From: Eubacteriales Family XIII. Incertae Sedis bacterium
GTDB lineage: Bacteria; Bacillota; Clostridia; Peptostreptococcales; Anaerovoracaceae
Direction: 5' to 3'
NCBI GenBank assembly: GCA_031272365.1
Contig: JAISTX010000016.1
Location: 1 to 44,684, forward strand
DNA length: 44,684 bases
Shown: positions 31,369 to 40,506 of the stretch, piece by piece
Position numbering within the stretch: the first letter of the stretch is position 1
Layout of the letters: each line of letters opens with the position of its first letter
Translations under genes and position numbers: made by a program
Notes under the pieces: model-generated
Database searches by the model: none
Seen by the model: only the letters and a program-made list of their open reading frames with translations
What the model was told of the DNA's origin: nothing

Positions 31369-33939
31369 ATGATCAGAAGAGTTTTGGTAGTGGCCATGAG
31401 CCTGTGCCTCGTCCTGTCCGCTGCGGCGGCTGCGTTTGCCGCCGTGGACGTGAAGGCGTCTGCGGACACGGCGCAGGTCCCGATGCAGGCGGACTCCTTC
31501 GGTGAGGAGATCATAGAGCGCGCCCCGGGCGCGGAGGTGACATTCTCCTACGAGGCGGGCGGGCGCAGCGGCGGCGGGTGCGTGAGCATCGAGAACCGGG
31601 GCTACGCCTACGCCCGGCTCAGGGCCTGCGTGACGGGCTTGCGGCCGAACGAGATCTACATCGCCTCGGTCTACATCAAGGGCGAGGGCGTCACCCCTGC
31701 GGACGGGCAGTCGGCGAAGGGCGCGACCCTCAGCACCACCCCGTGGGCCGCGTCGCCGGACAAGGCGGGGACGTTCGGCTGGGAGCGCGTCGAGTACTAC
31801 CTCAAGTCCGAGGCGGACGGGTCGACGGACCTGTGCCTGAACCTCGGCGGCTACGGCGCGCAGTGCTCCGGCAAGGCGTGGTTCGACGGCCTCGAGATCC
31901 ATCCGATGAACGCGGAAAACCAGTTTGCCTCCGAGCATATCCGGCTGAGCTTCCCGGACGCCGCCCTGTTTTCCGGCGGCGCCTGGCGCTACGACCCGGC
32001 GGACATCCAGGACCTCGTGGGCCAACTCGACCGCCTGTACGTGGCCTACGAGGAGCTCACGGGCTACGCGCCGTACGGCGGGGAGCGGATCGACGGGATT
32101 GCCGGGAACTCGTACCCGGCCGGCATGTACGCGGGCAACGCGTTCGAGCTCCTGGGATCGGCCGATGCCGTTTTGAGCGAGATGCCGCTCGTCAACTTCG
32201 GCTTGATCCATGAGATCGGCCATGACTTCGACCACCCCGGGTGGACGTTCCACGCGGAGATGACGGCCAACCTGAAAGCGTGCTACGCGGCGGACCGGGC
32301 GGGCCTCCGCTCCTCGTCCTACGCCGACGAAAAAGGCAGCCTCTCCGACGGCTTCGAGGCGCTGTTCGAGGAGACGTACGAGCGGTATTTCGGCGACTAC
32401 GAGTCGAACACCTGCACGTTCAACCACGACGCCCTCATGTATATCTTTTTGAAGGTCAAGGACGAGGTCAGCTGGGAGCCGTTCAAGCAGACGTTCCGCT
32501 GGTTCGTGGAGACGGGCACGAACCCCGAGAAGAACTCGGAGAAATTTGCGCTCTTCATCCAGAAGCTTTCGGAGTACAGCGGCCGGGACATCCAGACGGA
32601 GTTTTTCCCGGCGGCGATCTGGTACACGTGCATGGAGAGCGAGCTGACGAACGACGTGACGGTGACTTACACGCCGCCTGCGAAAGGCGACGAACTGCCG
32701 CTCGAAGAAATAATCATCGACGAGATGCCGGTCGTCCCAGAGCCGGCCGTGGTGGACGGGCCGCCGGCGGATGTGGTGGTGGACGATCCCGTGGTCGCGG
32801 ACGATCCCGCGGTCGTGGATGAGCCCGTGGTCGCAGAAGTGCCTGCGGTGGCGGAAGAACCGGCGGTGCCGGTCGCGCCGGTGGTGGAGGTTCCGGCGGT
32901 CGTGGGCGTCGAGCCCGCGGTCGAAGAGGGGCCTGCGGTGGAAGTACCGGCTGTGCCCACGGTGGTCGTGCCGCCGACGGTGGAAATCCCCGCCGTGGTG
33001 GGCATCGAGGACATCATCCGCGCCTTGCCCGCAGAGGAGGTGCCGGTGGTGAGCATCCCGGCGCCGGAGATGCCTTCTTCGGAGGAATTGGATGCGGCGC
33101 TTCAGGACATCATCGCCTCGCTGCCCGAGGATTCCGCGCTTAGGGATCTGATCCAGCAGCCGGACGCGGCCGGGCAGGCGGAGGATCTCCTCCCGCCGGA
33201 ATTGGCCGACTTTCTGGAACAGATCCTCATGCCTGGGGCGTCGGCCGCGTTTGCCGCGCTCATCACACCGGAATTCGTGGAGCAGCTCGATCAGCTCATC
33301 ACATACAGCGACGAGGACATATCGCCGGAAACCGCCGCACAGATCCGGGAGGAGCTCGTGCCCGGCCTGATCGAGACCCTGGAGCGCGCCCTGCCTGCGG
33401 AGTTTTGGGAGCAGCTGAAGGGCATCTTCCTGCCGGGGGTGACCTTGCCGACGGACAAAGCTGCGGATGTGGCGAAAGACACGCAGGGCAGCGCGGTGCA
33501 GAAGACGCCGGCGGCCCCGGCCCCGGCACCGGCGGACCCGGTGCCTGCGGCGCCCGCGCCCGCGCAGGGATCGCAATCGTCCTCCTCCGGGTCGACGACG
33601 TACTACCCCGCGACGCAGCCGTCCTCATCGTATGCAAGCCCGTCGCCGTCGGCTTCGGCAGCGGCGCCGGCAGCGCCCGTGACGCCGGATGTTATTCCAA
33701 TCGAAGAGGACGCCAGCGGCCTGTATGAAACCATCGCGCCCGAAACCCCCGCAGCGGAGGTGCTCGAGGACGTGAAGCAGGGGGAGGGCATCTTCTCCGA
33801 CGCGTTCCTGCCGGTGATCTGGTTCATCGCGATCGGCCTCGCGGGCGGCCTGGCCGTGCTCCTCGTCCTGCGCAAAAGGGCGTCGGAGAGCGAGTTCGTC
33901 GAGATGGAGTGGTTTCCGGATTCGAAAAGGAGCAGGTAG
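31369..33939 (+). CDS. M60-like metallopeptidase protein, paralogue C
   Basis: 856 residues from an ATG preceded by AAAGGAGAGG, 24 bases after the previous frame, so read from the same transcript. Signal peptide MIRRVLVVAMSLCLVLSAAAAAFA; CBM4/9-like domain ending GKAWFDGLEIHPM; M60-like domain with HEIGHDFD (His about 281), WTFHAEMTAN, SWEPFKQTFRWF and SGRDIQTEFFPAAIW. Then a Val/Pro/Ala-rich linker with VV(A/D)DP and VEVPAV repeats (about 460-560), an extra helical region of about 120 residues absent from A (SSEELDAALQDIIASLPED... AEFWEQLKGIFLP), a STTYYPAT segment and a membrane anchor (PVIWFIAIGLAGGLAVLLVLRKR). The anchor region is nearly the same as in paralogue A. Confidence 0.78.
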   Translation: MIRRVLVVAMSLCLVLSAAAAAFAAVDVKASADTAQVPMQADSFGEEIIERAPGAEVTFSYEAGGRSGGGCVSIENRGYAYARLRACVTGLRPNEIYIASVYIKGEGVTPADGQSAKGATLSTTPWAASPDKAGTFGWERVEYYLKSEADGSTDLCLNLGGYGAQCSGKAWFDGLEIHPMNAENQFASEHIRLSFPDAALFSGGAWRYDPADIQDLVGQLDRLYVAYEELTGYAPYGGERIDGIAGNSYPAGMYAGNAFELLGSADAVLSEMPLVNFGLIHEIGHDFDHPGWTFHAEMTANLKACYAADRAGLRSSSYADEKGSLSDGFEALFEETYERYFGDYESNTCTFNHDALMYIFLKVKDEVSWEPFKQTFRWFVETGTNPEKNSEKFALFIQKLSEYSGRDIQTEFFPAAIWYTCMESELTNDVTVTYTPPAKGDELPLEEIIIDEMPVVPEPAVVDGPPADVVVDDPVVADDPAVVDEPVVAEVPAVAEEPAVPVAPVVEVPAVVGVEPAVEEGPAVEVPAVPTVVVPPTVEIPAVVGIEDIIRALPAEEVPVVSIPAPEMPSSEELDAALQDIIASLPEDSALRDLIQQPDAAGQAEDLLPPELADFLEQILMPGASAAFAALITPEFVEQLDQLITYSDEDISPETAAQIREELVPGLIETLERALPAEFWEQLKGIFLPGVTLPTDKAADVAKDTQGSAVQKTPAAPAPAPADPVPAAPAPAQGSQSSSSGSTTYYPATQPSSSYASPSPSASAAAPAAPVTPDVIPIEEDASGLYETIAPETPAAEVLEDVKQGEGIFSDAFLPVIWFIAIGLAGGLAVLLVLRKRASESEFVEMEWFPDSKRSR

Positions 33940-33941
33940 AG

Positions 33942-34268
33942 ATGTCAAACAAAATACATGTCAACTATGGCGAGATTTACGTGAAGGCCGCGGCCCTGCG
34001 CGCGCGGATCGAGGATGAGCTCGCCCGGATGGACGCGGCTTACGCGGAGGTCGTGCCGATGCTCGGCGAAGTGGACGGCGCGGCGGTGCCCGCCCTTTCG
34101 GAGATGATCGAGGCCAACAAGCGGAAGTCGCGCATGCAGGCCCTGACGATGCAGAAGCTGCTGACGGCGCTGGAGCGGTCGGCGATGCAGATGGAGGCGG
34201 CCGACGAAGCGATGGCGGCGGTCTACGCCCCTGCGGCCCATAGGCGGGCCGGGGCGAAGGAGTCGTGA
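33942..34268 (+). CDS. Small helical WXG100/Lap-like protein (putative type VII helper)
   Basis: 108 residues from ATG 33942 (AGGAGCAGG upstream), nearly all helical, with a break at LGEVDGAAVPAL between two long helices (YVKAAALRARIEDELARMDAAY and SRMQALTMQKLLTALERSAMQMEAADEAM). That helix-turn-helix layout and size fit WXG100-like proteins and the small partners encoded beside LXG toxins, although no WxG is present. The start is two bases after paralogue C stops, and the next gene overlaps its stop, so the three are coupled. No family is recognised with certainty. Confidence 0.55.
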   Translation: MSNKIHVNYGEIYVKAAALRARIEDELARMDAAYAEVVPMLGEVDGAAVPALSEMIEANKRKSRMQALTMQKLLTALERSAMQMEAADEAMAAVYAPAAHRRAGAKES

Positions 34269-34747
34269 TGCCCAGCGGGTTTTCCGGGAAGCCGGCCGAG
34301 GGGATTCTCCTCGAGGTGACGGACGCCCTGCGCAAAGCAGCGGCGAAACATTCGGAAGCACCGCTTGCCGGGCAGGGCGGGGGCACAGTACCCAACCCCG
34401 CCTTGCCCATACCGAGAAATTTTGAGAACCCGTACGCAGGCGGCGGCGGGGGCGGCTACACCACGGGCGTGGGGAAGCACTCCAACATCGTGCTGGACAC
34501 CGCGGCCTACGAGGGGATGTCGCGCAAGATCGCCGCGACGGACAGCCTTGTAAGCGAAGGGCTGCGCAGCGCGATGCAGGAGATAGAGACCCTGTGCGAG
34601 ACGGCGTACGTGATGCCGCAGTCGCGTCCGAGCCTGCTGGGCTTGGTGGGGCGCCTGCGGTCCGCGCTCGGGGATTCGGGCGCGCTGGCGGATGAGGCAG
34701 GCAGGCTGCCGCTCCGCCTGGCAGGCGACCTGCTGTCAATCACATAG
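34268..34747 (+). CDS. Small protein, putative second helper of the RHS toxin
   Basis: 159 residues, the ATG overlapping the previous stop (TGATG). An N-terminal helix (SGKPAEGILLEVTDALRKAAAKH) is followed by a Gly/Pro-rich linker (YAGGGGGGYTTG) and a C-terminal helical region (TAAYEGMSRKIAATDSLVSEGLRSAMQEIETLCETAYVMPQ). No signal peptide. The position between a WXG100-like gene and a large toxin suggests the second of two LXG-associated small proteins, an inference from gene order and fold type only. Confidence 0.5.
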   Translation: MPSGFSGKPAEGILLEVTDALRKAAAKHSEAPLAGQGGGTVPNPALPIPRNFENPYAGGGGGGYTTGVGKHSNIVLDTAAYEGMSRKIAATDSLVSEGLRSAMQEIETLCETAYVMPQSRPSLLGLVGRLRSALGDSGALADEAGRLPLRLAGDLLSIT

Positions 34748-34759
34748 CATGTGTCATGG

Positions 34760-34801
34760 GTGTGTCATGGGGACGTATAATTTGACACACTGATACGTCC
34801 C
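34760..34801 (+). repeat. REP-like repeat, copy 3, with two competing stems
   Basis: GTGTGTCA (34760-34767) pairs with TGACACAC (34783-34790); GGGACGTAT (34770-34778) pairs with ATACGTCCC (34793-34801). The two stems interleave, so they exclude each other or form a pseudoknot. It sits 20 bases before the RHS start codon, in what is probably its leader. Confidence 0.8.
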
Positions 34802-34821
34802 TCGAAGGATAGGAGAGAGCT

Positions 34822-37800
34822 ATGGGCAAGGAATTGGTGTTGAACGAGGTGTCGGCGCGGCAGGTGCTGGACGAGTGCATACGCGCGATGCGCGCGCAGG
34901 CCGACGAAATGGAGGCGAGCGCACGGACGTATGAGCAGACGGCGGCGCAGCTGGACACGCTGGCGGCCGCGCAGGAGGTGATCGCGGCGACGGCAATGAA
35001 GACCGTTTCCTACACGGATTCGGAAGGCCATACCCACACAAAATCCGTGCCCGACGAGGCGGCGCGCGCGGCGGCGGCGGCCAAGGCGAAGGAATACCGC
35101 ACCCAAGCGGAGCTGCTCAGGGCTGCGGCCAAGAAGCTGCGCGGCGCCATAGAGACCCTCATGCAGGCGATGTTCGCCGTGCAGTTGCATTTCTCACAAA
35201 TCCAAGGCGCGGTACAGGAGGCGGATCTGGCGTACGCCCGGCAGATCCGGCAGCAATGCGAGAACATCCTGCGCTTCACGGAGGAGATGCGGGCGGTGCG
35301 CGAGGGCATCGACGACTCGCTCCGTTCGGCCGGGGCCGACGGTCTTCCATCCATCGCGTGGGGGCCTCTGGCCTCCGTCATGGTGAGCGCTTTTGGGGCG
35401 GCGCAGCTTGCGGGCAAAGTCCGGTGCTGCGCCTACGGCGGCGACCCCGTCAACCTCGCCACGGGCAATTTTGTCTACTCCAAGACGGATCTTGAGATCC
35501 CCGGCAGGTTCCCCCTCGAATTCAAGCGCACCTACAATTCCTCGGGCGGGCAGGACGGCCCTTTGGGGCCGGGCTGGTCGCACAACTTTTGGATACGGCT
35601 TTGCGAGGCCGAGGGCGGCGCGCACGTCTTCTACGGCGACGGGCGCATGGAACGCTACGAGGAGCTCGAGGGCGGGCGCTACGCGGCGCCGCCCGGACGC
35701 CGCGCGCTGCTGCTGCGGGGGGAGGGCGGCGGCCACACGCTGACGCTGCTGGACAGCATGGCTCGCCTCGTGTTCAACGGCAGCGGGCTGCTCGTGAAAG
35801 CGTTGGACAGAAACGGCAACCACTCCGCCTACTCCTATAATGGAGAAGGGCGGCTTTGCAAAGTGCAGGGACCCGGAGGCGCGTACCTCTCCATCACATA
35901 CGACGCGGACGGGCTCCTGACAGTGGTGACGGATGGAGCGGGCCGGCAGGCCACTTTTTCCTATGAGGGCGGGCTGCTGGTCCGAGCCACCCATCCGTCT
36001 GGCGCCACGTACGGCTACGGGTACGACAGGAAGGGGCGGCTGTGCACGCTGACCGACCCGTTCGGCACGGTCGCGCTCGAGAACAAATACGACGCGAGCG
36101 GGCGCGTGGCGCGGCAGCGCTTCGCCGACGGCGGGGAGATCTACTACGACTACAAGGACGACCGCGAGGGCGGGGGCGGCTCGACCACGCTCACGCGGCA
36201 GGACGGCAGCCGCGTCCGCTACGAGCGGGACGACCGGTTTCGCACGACGGCCATCGTCTGGCCGGACGGGGCGGAGCGGAAGACCTTCGACGCGGGCGAC
36301 AATGTGACGTCCTCGACCGACAAGCGGGGCAATGTGCTGCGCCACGAGTACAACGTGCTCGGGCGGCGCACCCGCACGGTGGACCCGCTGGGCTACGAGA
36401 CCCGGTATGAATACAGCCGGAACAAGCTGCTCAGCGTCACGCGGGAGGGGCGGAAGCTCGCGGCTTTCTCCTACGATGCTTTGGGGAATCTGACGGGGGC
36501 GCGCGACGCGCTCGGCAGGGAGATTGTTATTGAATACGGGGATATGGGACTGCCCGTGAAGGCGGTGGACGCGGCGGGATGCGAGACCCGTACGGAATAC
36601 GACGAGCGGGGCAACATCGCCAGCGTGACGGACGCGCTCGGGGCTGTCACGCGCTACGAGTACGACGGGCTGAACCGGGTTGTCAAGGCGACGCGGCCGG
36701 GTGGCGGCGCCATGGCTTTCCGCCACGACGATATGGGGAATATCGTGGAGGTGGTGAACGCTGAGGGGAACACCAGGCGTTATGCCTACGACAAACGCGG
36801 CAAGGTCACGGAGGTCGTCGACTGGGACGGCACGCGGGTGCGCTACGCGTACAACGAGGTAGGCAAGCTCGCGCAGGTCACGGACCCCGCGGGCGGCGTC
36901 ACGCGGTACGAATACGACAAGATGTGGAACCTCGCGAAGGTGACGAACGCCGAAGGCGCCGAGGTGCGCTACGAATACGACAAGGTGGGGCGGCTCGCGG
37001 CCGTGGTGGACCCTTGCGGGCACCGGACGTCGTTTGGTTACGACCCGGACGGCAACCGCGTGCGCGTCACGGGGCCGGGCGGCGCCGAGACGCGGATGGA
37101 GTACGACGCGCTGAACCAGTTGACGAGGGTCGTGGACGCGGGCGGCGGGGAGGTGCGCTACGCCTACGACGCTTTCTACAACGTCACGGAAATGCACGAT
37201 GCGGCGGGCGGGGTGCACAAAAGCGAATACGACGAGGCGGGGCAGCTCGTGCGGAAGACGGACCCGCTCGGCAACAGCACCTCGTACACCTACGATGTGC
37301 GGGGGCTTTTGGCATCGGCGACGAATGCGGACGGCGCGACCATCCGGTACGAATACGACGCGATCGGGCGGCTCATCCGCTTTGAGGCCGCGGATGGGGC
37401 GGTGGAGCATTATGAATACGACGCGGACGGGCGGATGACCGCTTTCACGGACGCGCTCGGGGCGCGGCACCGTTACGAGCACGACGCGATGGACCGGGTC
37501 GTCTCGGTCAAGGATCCGCTGGGCGGCGTCACGCGGTTTTGCTACGACGCGATGGACCGCGTCACGCGGAAGGTGGACGAGAATGGCAACGCGACCTCCT
37601 ATGCCTATGACGCCGTGGGCAATCTGACGGCCGTGACGGGCGCGGATGGCTCCGTGGCGCGGTACGGCTACGACCGCATGCGGCGGATGACGCGCCGGGA
37701 GCTCGTGCGCATGGTGGATCCCGCGCTGGATCCCGTGGGTGCAGCGGCGAGCGCAGCGGGCGCCGTCACCACCTACGCCTACGACGAAAGGGGGCTGCTG

Positions 37801-40290
37801 GCCTGCGAGACGGATCCGCTCGGCGCGGCGCGGCGCTATGAGTACGACGCGGCGGGGCAACTCGTGCGGAAGACGGACCGGGACGGGTCTTTGACGGAAT
37901 ACGAATACGACCCCGTCGGGATGCTGACGAAGGTCTCTTATGCGGACGGCACGGATGTGGAGCGCTCGTACGGGCCTCTGCGCCAGCTCGCCGAGGTGCG
38001 CGACGCGCTCGGCGTGACGCGGCTGGAGTCGGACGCGATCGGCCGGGTCACGGCGGTGTCGGACGCGCAGGGCGAGACCGTGCGCTACGGATGGACAGGC
38101 GCCGGGGCGAAGGAGTCCATCGGCTACCCGGACGGCACGGAGGTGCGCTACCGCTACGACGCGGCGGGCCGGCTCGCGGAGGTGCTGGACGACGGGGCGC
38201 TGGCCGCTTCCTACAGCTACGACGCGGTGGGCCATGTCGTCGAGCGGATGCTCGGAAACGGCGTGCGGTCGTCGTATGCCTACAACCCGCTCGGCAGGCT
38301 GGACCGGCTGGAGCACAAAGGGCCGGACGGGGCGCTCGAGGCGTTCCGCTACGCGTACGACGCGGCGGGCAACAAGACCGAGGTGGCGCGGGTGCGCCGG
38401 GCGGCGGGCGGCGCCGAGGCGGCGAGCATCCACGCCTATACCTATGATTCGATGAACCGGCTCGCGACGGTGGCGCAGGACGGCGCGCCCGTCCGGTGCT
38501 ACGGATACGACGCGCTGGGCAACCGCGCGGTCATGGTGGACATCGCCCGGGGCGCTGAGACACGCTACGAATACGACGCCATGAGCCGGCTGACGCGGTT
38601 GGTCGGCCCGGGCGGGGAGGAGTCCGTCTACAGCTACGACCCGCGCGGCAATCTGGTGGAGGTCGCAAGGGGCGGGGTGTCCGAGAAGCGCTTCATCTTC
38701 GACGCGGCGAACCGGCTGGTCTCCGCTACGGCGGCGGACGGCAGCACGGCGGCCTACAGCTACGACGGCTTCGGCCACCGCGTGAAGAGCGTCTGGGACA
38801 TCGCTGGGGGTGGCGGCCGCCCGGCACGGCACGAGGAGATGCGCTACGTGCTGGATATCACGAAACCTTATGAAAATGTGCTCGCGGCGATCGGCACGGG
38901 CGGCGCGCCCGGTATGGTTGGCGCGGGCGGCGCGGTTGGTGCACCCGGCGCGCCCGGTGCACCTGGCGGGACCCGCCACGTCTGGGGCAACGAGCTGCTC
39001 AGCGCGGCGCCGTTCGGCATCGCCGGGGCGGCCGCGTCTGCACCTTCCGTTGATGCTACGGCGGATGCTTTCCGCGCGGGCTCTTCCATCGGGGCGGGGG
39101 CCGCCTTCGGCGCAGCCCCCGCGCCGGAGCCGGCCTACTACCTGCTCGACGAACTGCGCAGCCCGGTGCGCACGTTGGATGCGCGGGGCCAAAGCCAAGA
39201 TACGTTCACCTACGACGAGTTCGGCGTCCCCCTGCCGGGGGTGGGCGAACCCGAGGCCGCAGAGAACCTCTTCGGCTACACCGGCTACCAGCCCGACCCC
39301 GTGACCGGCCTGTGCTACGCCCAGGCCCGGTACTACATGCCGGAAACCGGCCGCTTCATCAGCGAAGACGCATACAAAGGCTCCGCCCTGTCGCCACAAA
39401 CCCAAAACGACTACGCCTACTGCAACAACAACCCGCTGGTCTACATCGACCCGAGCGGGAATGAAAGGATTCCGGATTTCATATCGATGGCTGTTCCTCC
39501 ATCAGCATCGGAAGGACAAATGGCACATTTGCAAATAGAAACGCTTTTCAATATTACGCACCTCGGAATCTATAATGGGGTCAATAAAGAGATTTATGCT
39601 AGAACATTTATGCTGAATAATGATTTATTTCTGAATTTTGACGATTTGCCTGCTTCAAAGGGCGGAAGGCCAGACATTATTTACAATCAGGGGCTGGCAT
39701 CAACAACATGGGAAGAATACATGAATCCTATGAATAATATGATTGTGCCAATACACGTTTATGAAATCAAGCCAATAAGCTATTCTAACTTACCTCTATT
39801 CGGTTCACCTAAGAAAAATGCTGCTGCAAATGCCCAGATAGATGGTTACGTCAATTATATTCAGGAAAACAGTGTCCCAGGGGTTTTTGTGAAACGAGGC
39901 ACTGATTTTCTTCCGAATGGTCTCGTGATGCCGTTTTGGGGCAATGCTTGGGTAGAGGATCTTGATAAGAAGAAAATGCTAGTTATCTATACGGACTATG
40001 CAACAGATCCAGGATTGGTGTACTATAAGTTAATTCGTATGCCAGATTATAGGAAATTATCATATGAAATGGAAACAGTCCCTTGGGAGGATAAGATGCC
40101 ATCCCAGTTGGAAGCGATGGCGGTTGCTATGGGGATAACTGCAGTGGCTGTTGTTGCAGTTTGTCTTATAGCAGACGGTATTCCGGGCGATGAGTTGGCA
40201 TTATCAGGCATTGGAGATGCAATTGCTCAATTACTGCAAAAGTACGTAATCGATCCACTGGCGAACTTATCACCTGTTTGCGCTGGTTAG
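34822..40290 (+). CDS. RHS/YD-repeat polymorphic toxin with helical N-terminal domain and PD-(D/E)XK-like tip
   Basis: 1,822 residues. Residues 1-190 are helical, LXG-like in character, with no signal peptide (LDECIRAMRAQADEMEASARTYEQ...). A DUF6531-type start of the shell follows (GGDPVNLATGNFVYSKTDLEIPG, about 208). Dozens of YD repeats (RYEYDxxGRL) run to about 1430, and the RHS core is YYLLDELRSPVRTLD to NDYAYCNNNPLVYIDPSGN (about 1440-1545). The last 275 residues are the variable tip: GRPDII (about 1615) and VYEIKP (about 1645) followed by AQIDGYVNYI fit a PD-(D/E)XK nuclease, and a hydrophobic segment lies at about 1766-1788. The tip is clearly AT-rich against the GC-rich shell, a sign of exchange. 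AGGAGAG precedes the ATG. Confidence 0.88.
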   Translation: MGKELVLNEVSARQVLDECIRAMRAQADEMEASARTYEQTAAQLDTLAAAQEVIAATAMKTVSYTDSEGHTHTKSVPDEAARAAAAAKAKEYRTQAELLRAAAKKLRGAIETLMQAMFAVQLHFSQIQGAVQEADLAYARQIRQQCENILRFTEEMRAVREGIDDSLRSAGADGLPSIAWGPLASVMVSAFGAAQLAGKVRCCAYGGDPVNLATGNFVYSKTDLEIPGRFPLEFKRTYNSSGGQDGPLGPGWSHNFWIRLCEAEGGAHVFYGDGRMERYEELEGGRYAAPPGRRALLLRGEGGGHTLTLLDSMARLVFNGSGLLVKALDRNGNHSAYSYNGEGRLCKVQGPGGAYLSITYDADGLLTVVTDGAGRQATFSYEGGLLVRATHPSGATYGYGYDRKGRLCTLTDPFGTVALENKYDASGRVARQRFADGGEIYYDYKDDREGGGGSTTLTRQDGSRVRYERDDRFRTTAIVWPDGAERKTFDAGDNVTSSTDKRGNVLRHEYNVLGRRTRTVDPLGYETRYEYSRNKLLSVTREGRKLAAFSYDALGNLTGARDALGREIVIEYGDMGLPVKAVDAAGCETRTEYDERGNIASVTDALGAVTRYEYDGLNRVVKATRPGGGAMAFRHDDMGNIVEVVNAEGNTRRYAYDKRGKVTEVVDWDGTRVRYAYNEVGKLAQVTDPAGGVTRYEYDKMWNLAKVTNAEGAEVRYEYDKVGRLAAVVDPCGHRTSFGYDPDGNRVRVTGPGGAETRMEYDALNQLTRVVDAGGGEVRYAYDAFYNVTEMHDAAGGVHKSEYDEAGQLVRKTDPLGNSTSYTYDVRGLLASATNADGATIRYEYDAIGRLIRFEAADGAVEHYEYDADGRMTAFTDALGARHRYEHDAMDRVVSVKDPLGGVTRFCYDAMDRVTRKVDENGNATSYAYDAVGNLTAVTGADGSVARYGYDRMRRMTRRELVRMVDPALDPVGAAASAAGAVTTYAYDERGLLACETDPLGAARRYEYDAAGQLVRKTDRDGSLTEYEYDPVGMLTKVSYADGTDVERSYGPLRQLAEVRDALGVTRLESDAIGRVTAVSDAQGETVRYGWTGAGAKESIGYPDGTEVRYRYDAAGRLAEVLDDGALAASYSYDAVGHVVERMLGNGVRSSYAYNPLGRLDRLEHKGPDGALEAFRYAYDAAGNKTEVARVRRAAGGAEAASIHAYTYDSMNRLATVAQDGAPVRCYGYDALGNRAVMVDIARGAETRYEYDAMSRLTRLVGPGGEESVYSYDPRGNLVEVARGGVSEKRFIFDAANRLVSATAADGSTAAYSYDGFGHRVKSVWDIAGGGGRPARHEEMRYVLDITKPYENVLAAIGTGGAPGMVGAGGAVGAPGAPGAPGGTRHVWGNELLSAAPFGIAGAAASAPSVDATADAFRAGSSIGAGAAFGAAPAPEPAYYLLDELRSPVRTLDARGQSQDTFTYDEFGVPLPGVGEPEAAENLFGYTGYQPDPVTGLCYAQARYYMPETGRFISEDAYKGSALSPQTQNDYAYCNNNPLVYIDPSGNERIPDFISMAVPPSASEGQMAHLQIETLFNITHLGIYNGVNKEIYARTFMLNNDLFLNFDDLPASKGGRPDIIYNQGLASTTWEEYMNPMNNMIVPIHVYEIKPISYSNLPLFGSPKKNAAANAQIDGYVNYIQENSVPGVFVKRGTDFLPNGLVMPFWGNAWVEDLDKKKMLVIYTDYATDPGLVYYKLIRMPDYRKLSYEMETVPWEDKMPSQLEAMAVAMGITAVAVVAVCLIADGIPGDELALSGIGDAIAQLLQKYVIDPLANLSPVCAG

Positions 40291-40446
40291 AGTGTACGAT
40301 AAGAAGCAGCGACATAAAATGGGCTTCCGGTTCGTGGGGAAAGACGCGCCCTGTTAGAACTGGCCGCGATTCCGCGGGTAGGCGCGCGCCCAACGCATGG
40401 CGGTGGCCAAGTCCAGTGTGGTTTTCTGGTTAACGAAAAAAGCGCG

Positions 40447-40475
40447 TTGACTTTCCATAACAAATTTGTTATAAT
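40447..40475 (+). promoter_or_regulatory. HigBA promoter with overlapping palindromic operator
   Basis: TTGACT (40447-40452), 17-bp spacer, TATAAT (40470-40475). A perfect 16-bp palindrome ATAACAAATTTGTTAT (40457-40472) covers the spacer and enters the -10, an ideal place for antitoxin repression. The gap 40291-40506 has no gene otherwise. Confidence 0.85.
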
Positions 40476-40506
40476 CCGTGCATGAAACAAATGAGGGATG
40501 AAGCTG

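Noticed and set aside
35194-39405. 1403-codon minus-strand open frame opposite the RHS gene
   Set aside because: Repetitive only because the YD repeats are; Arg/His/Val-rich shadow translation.
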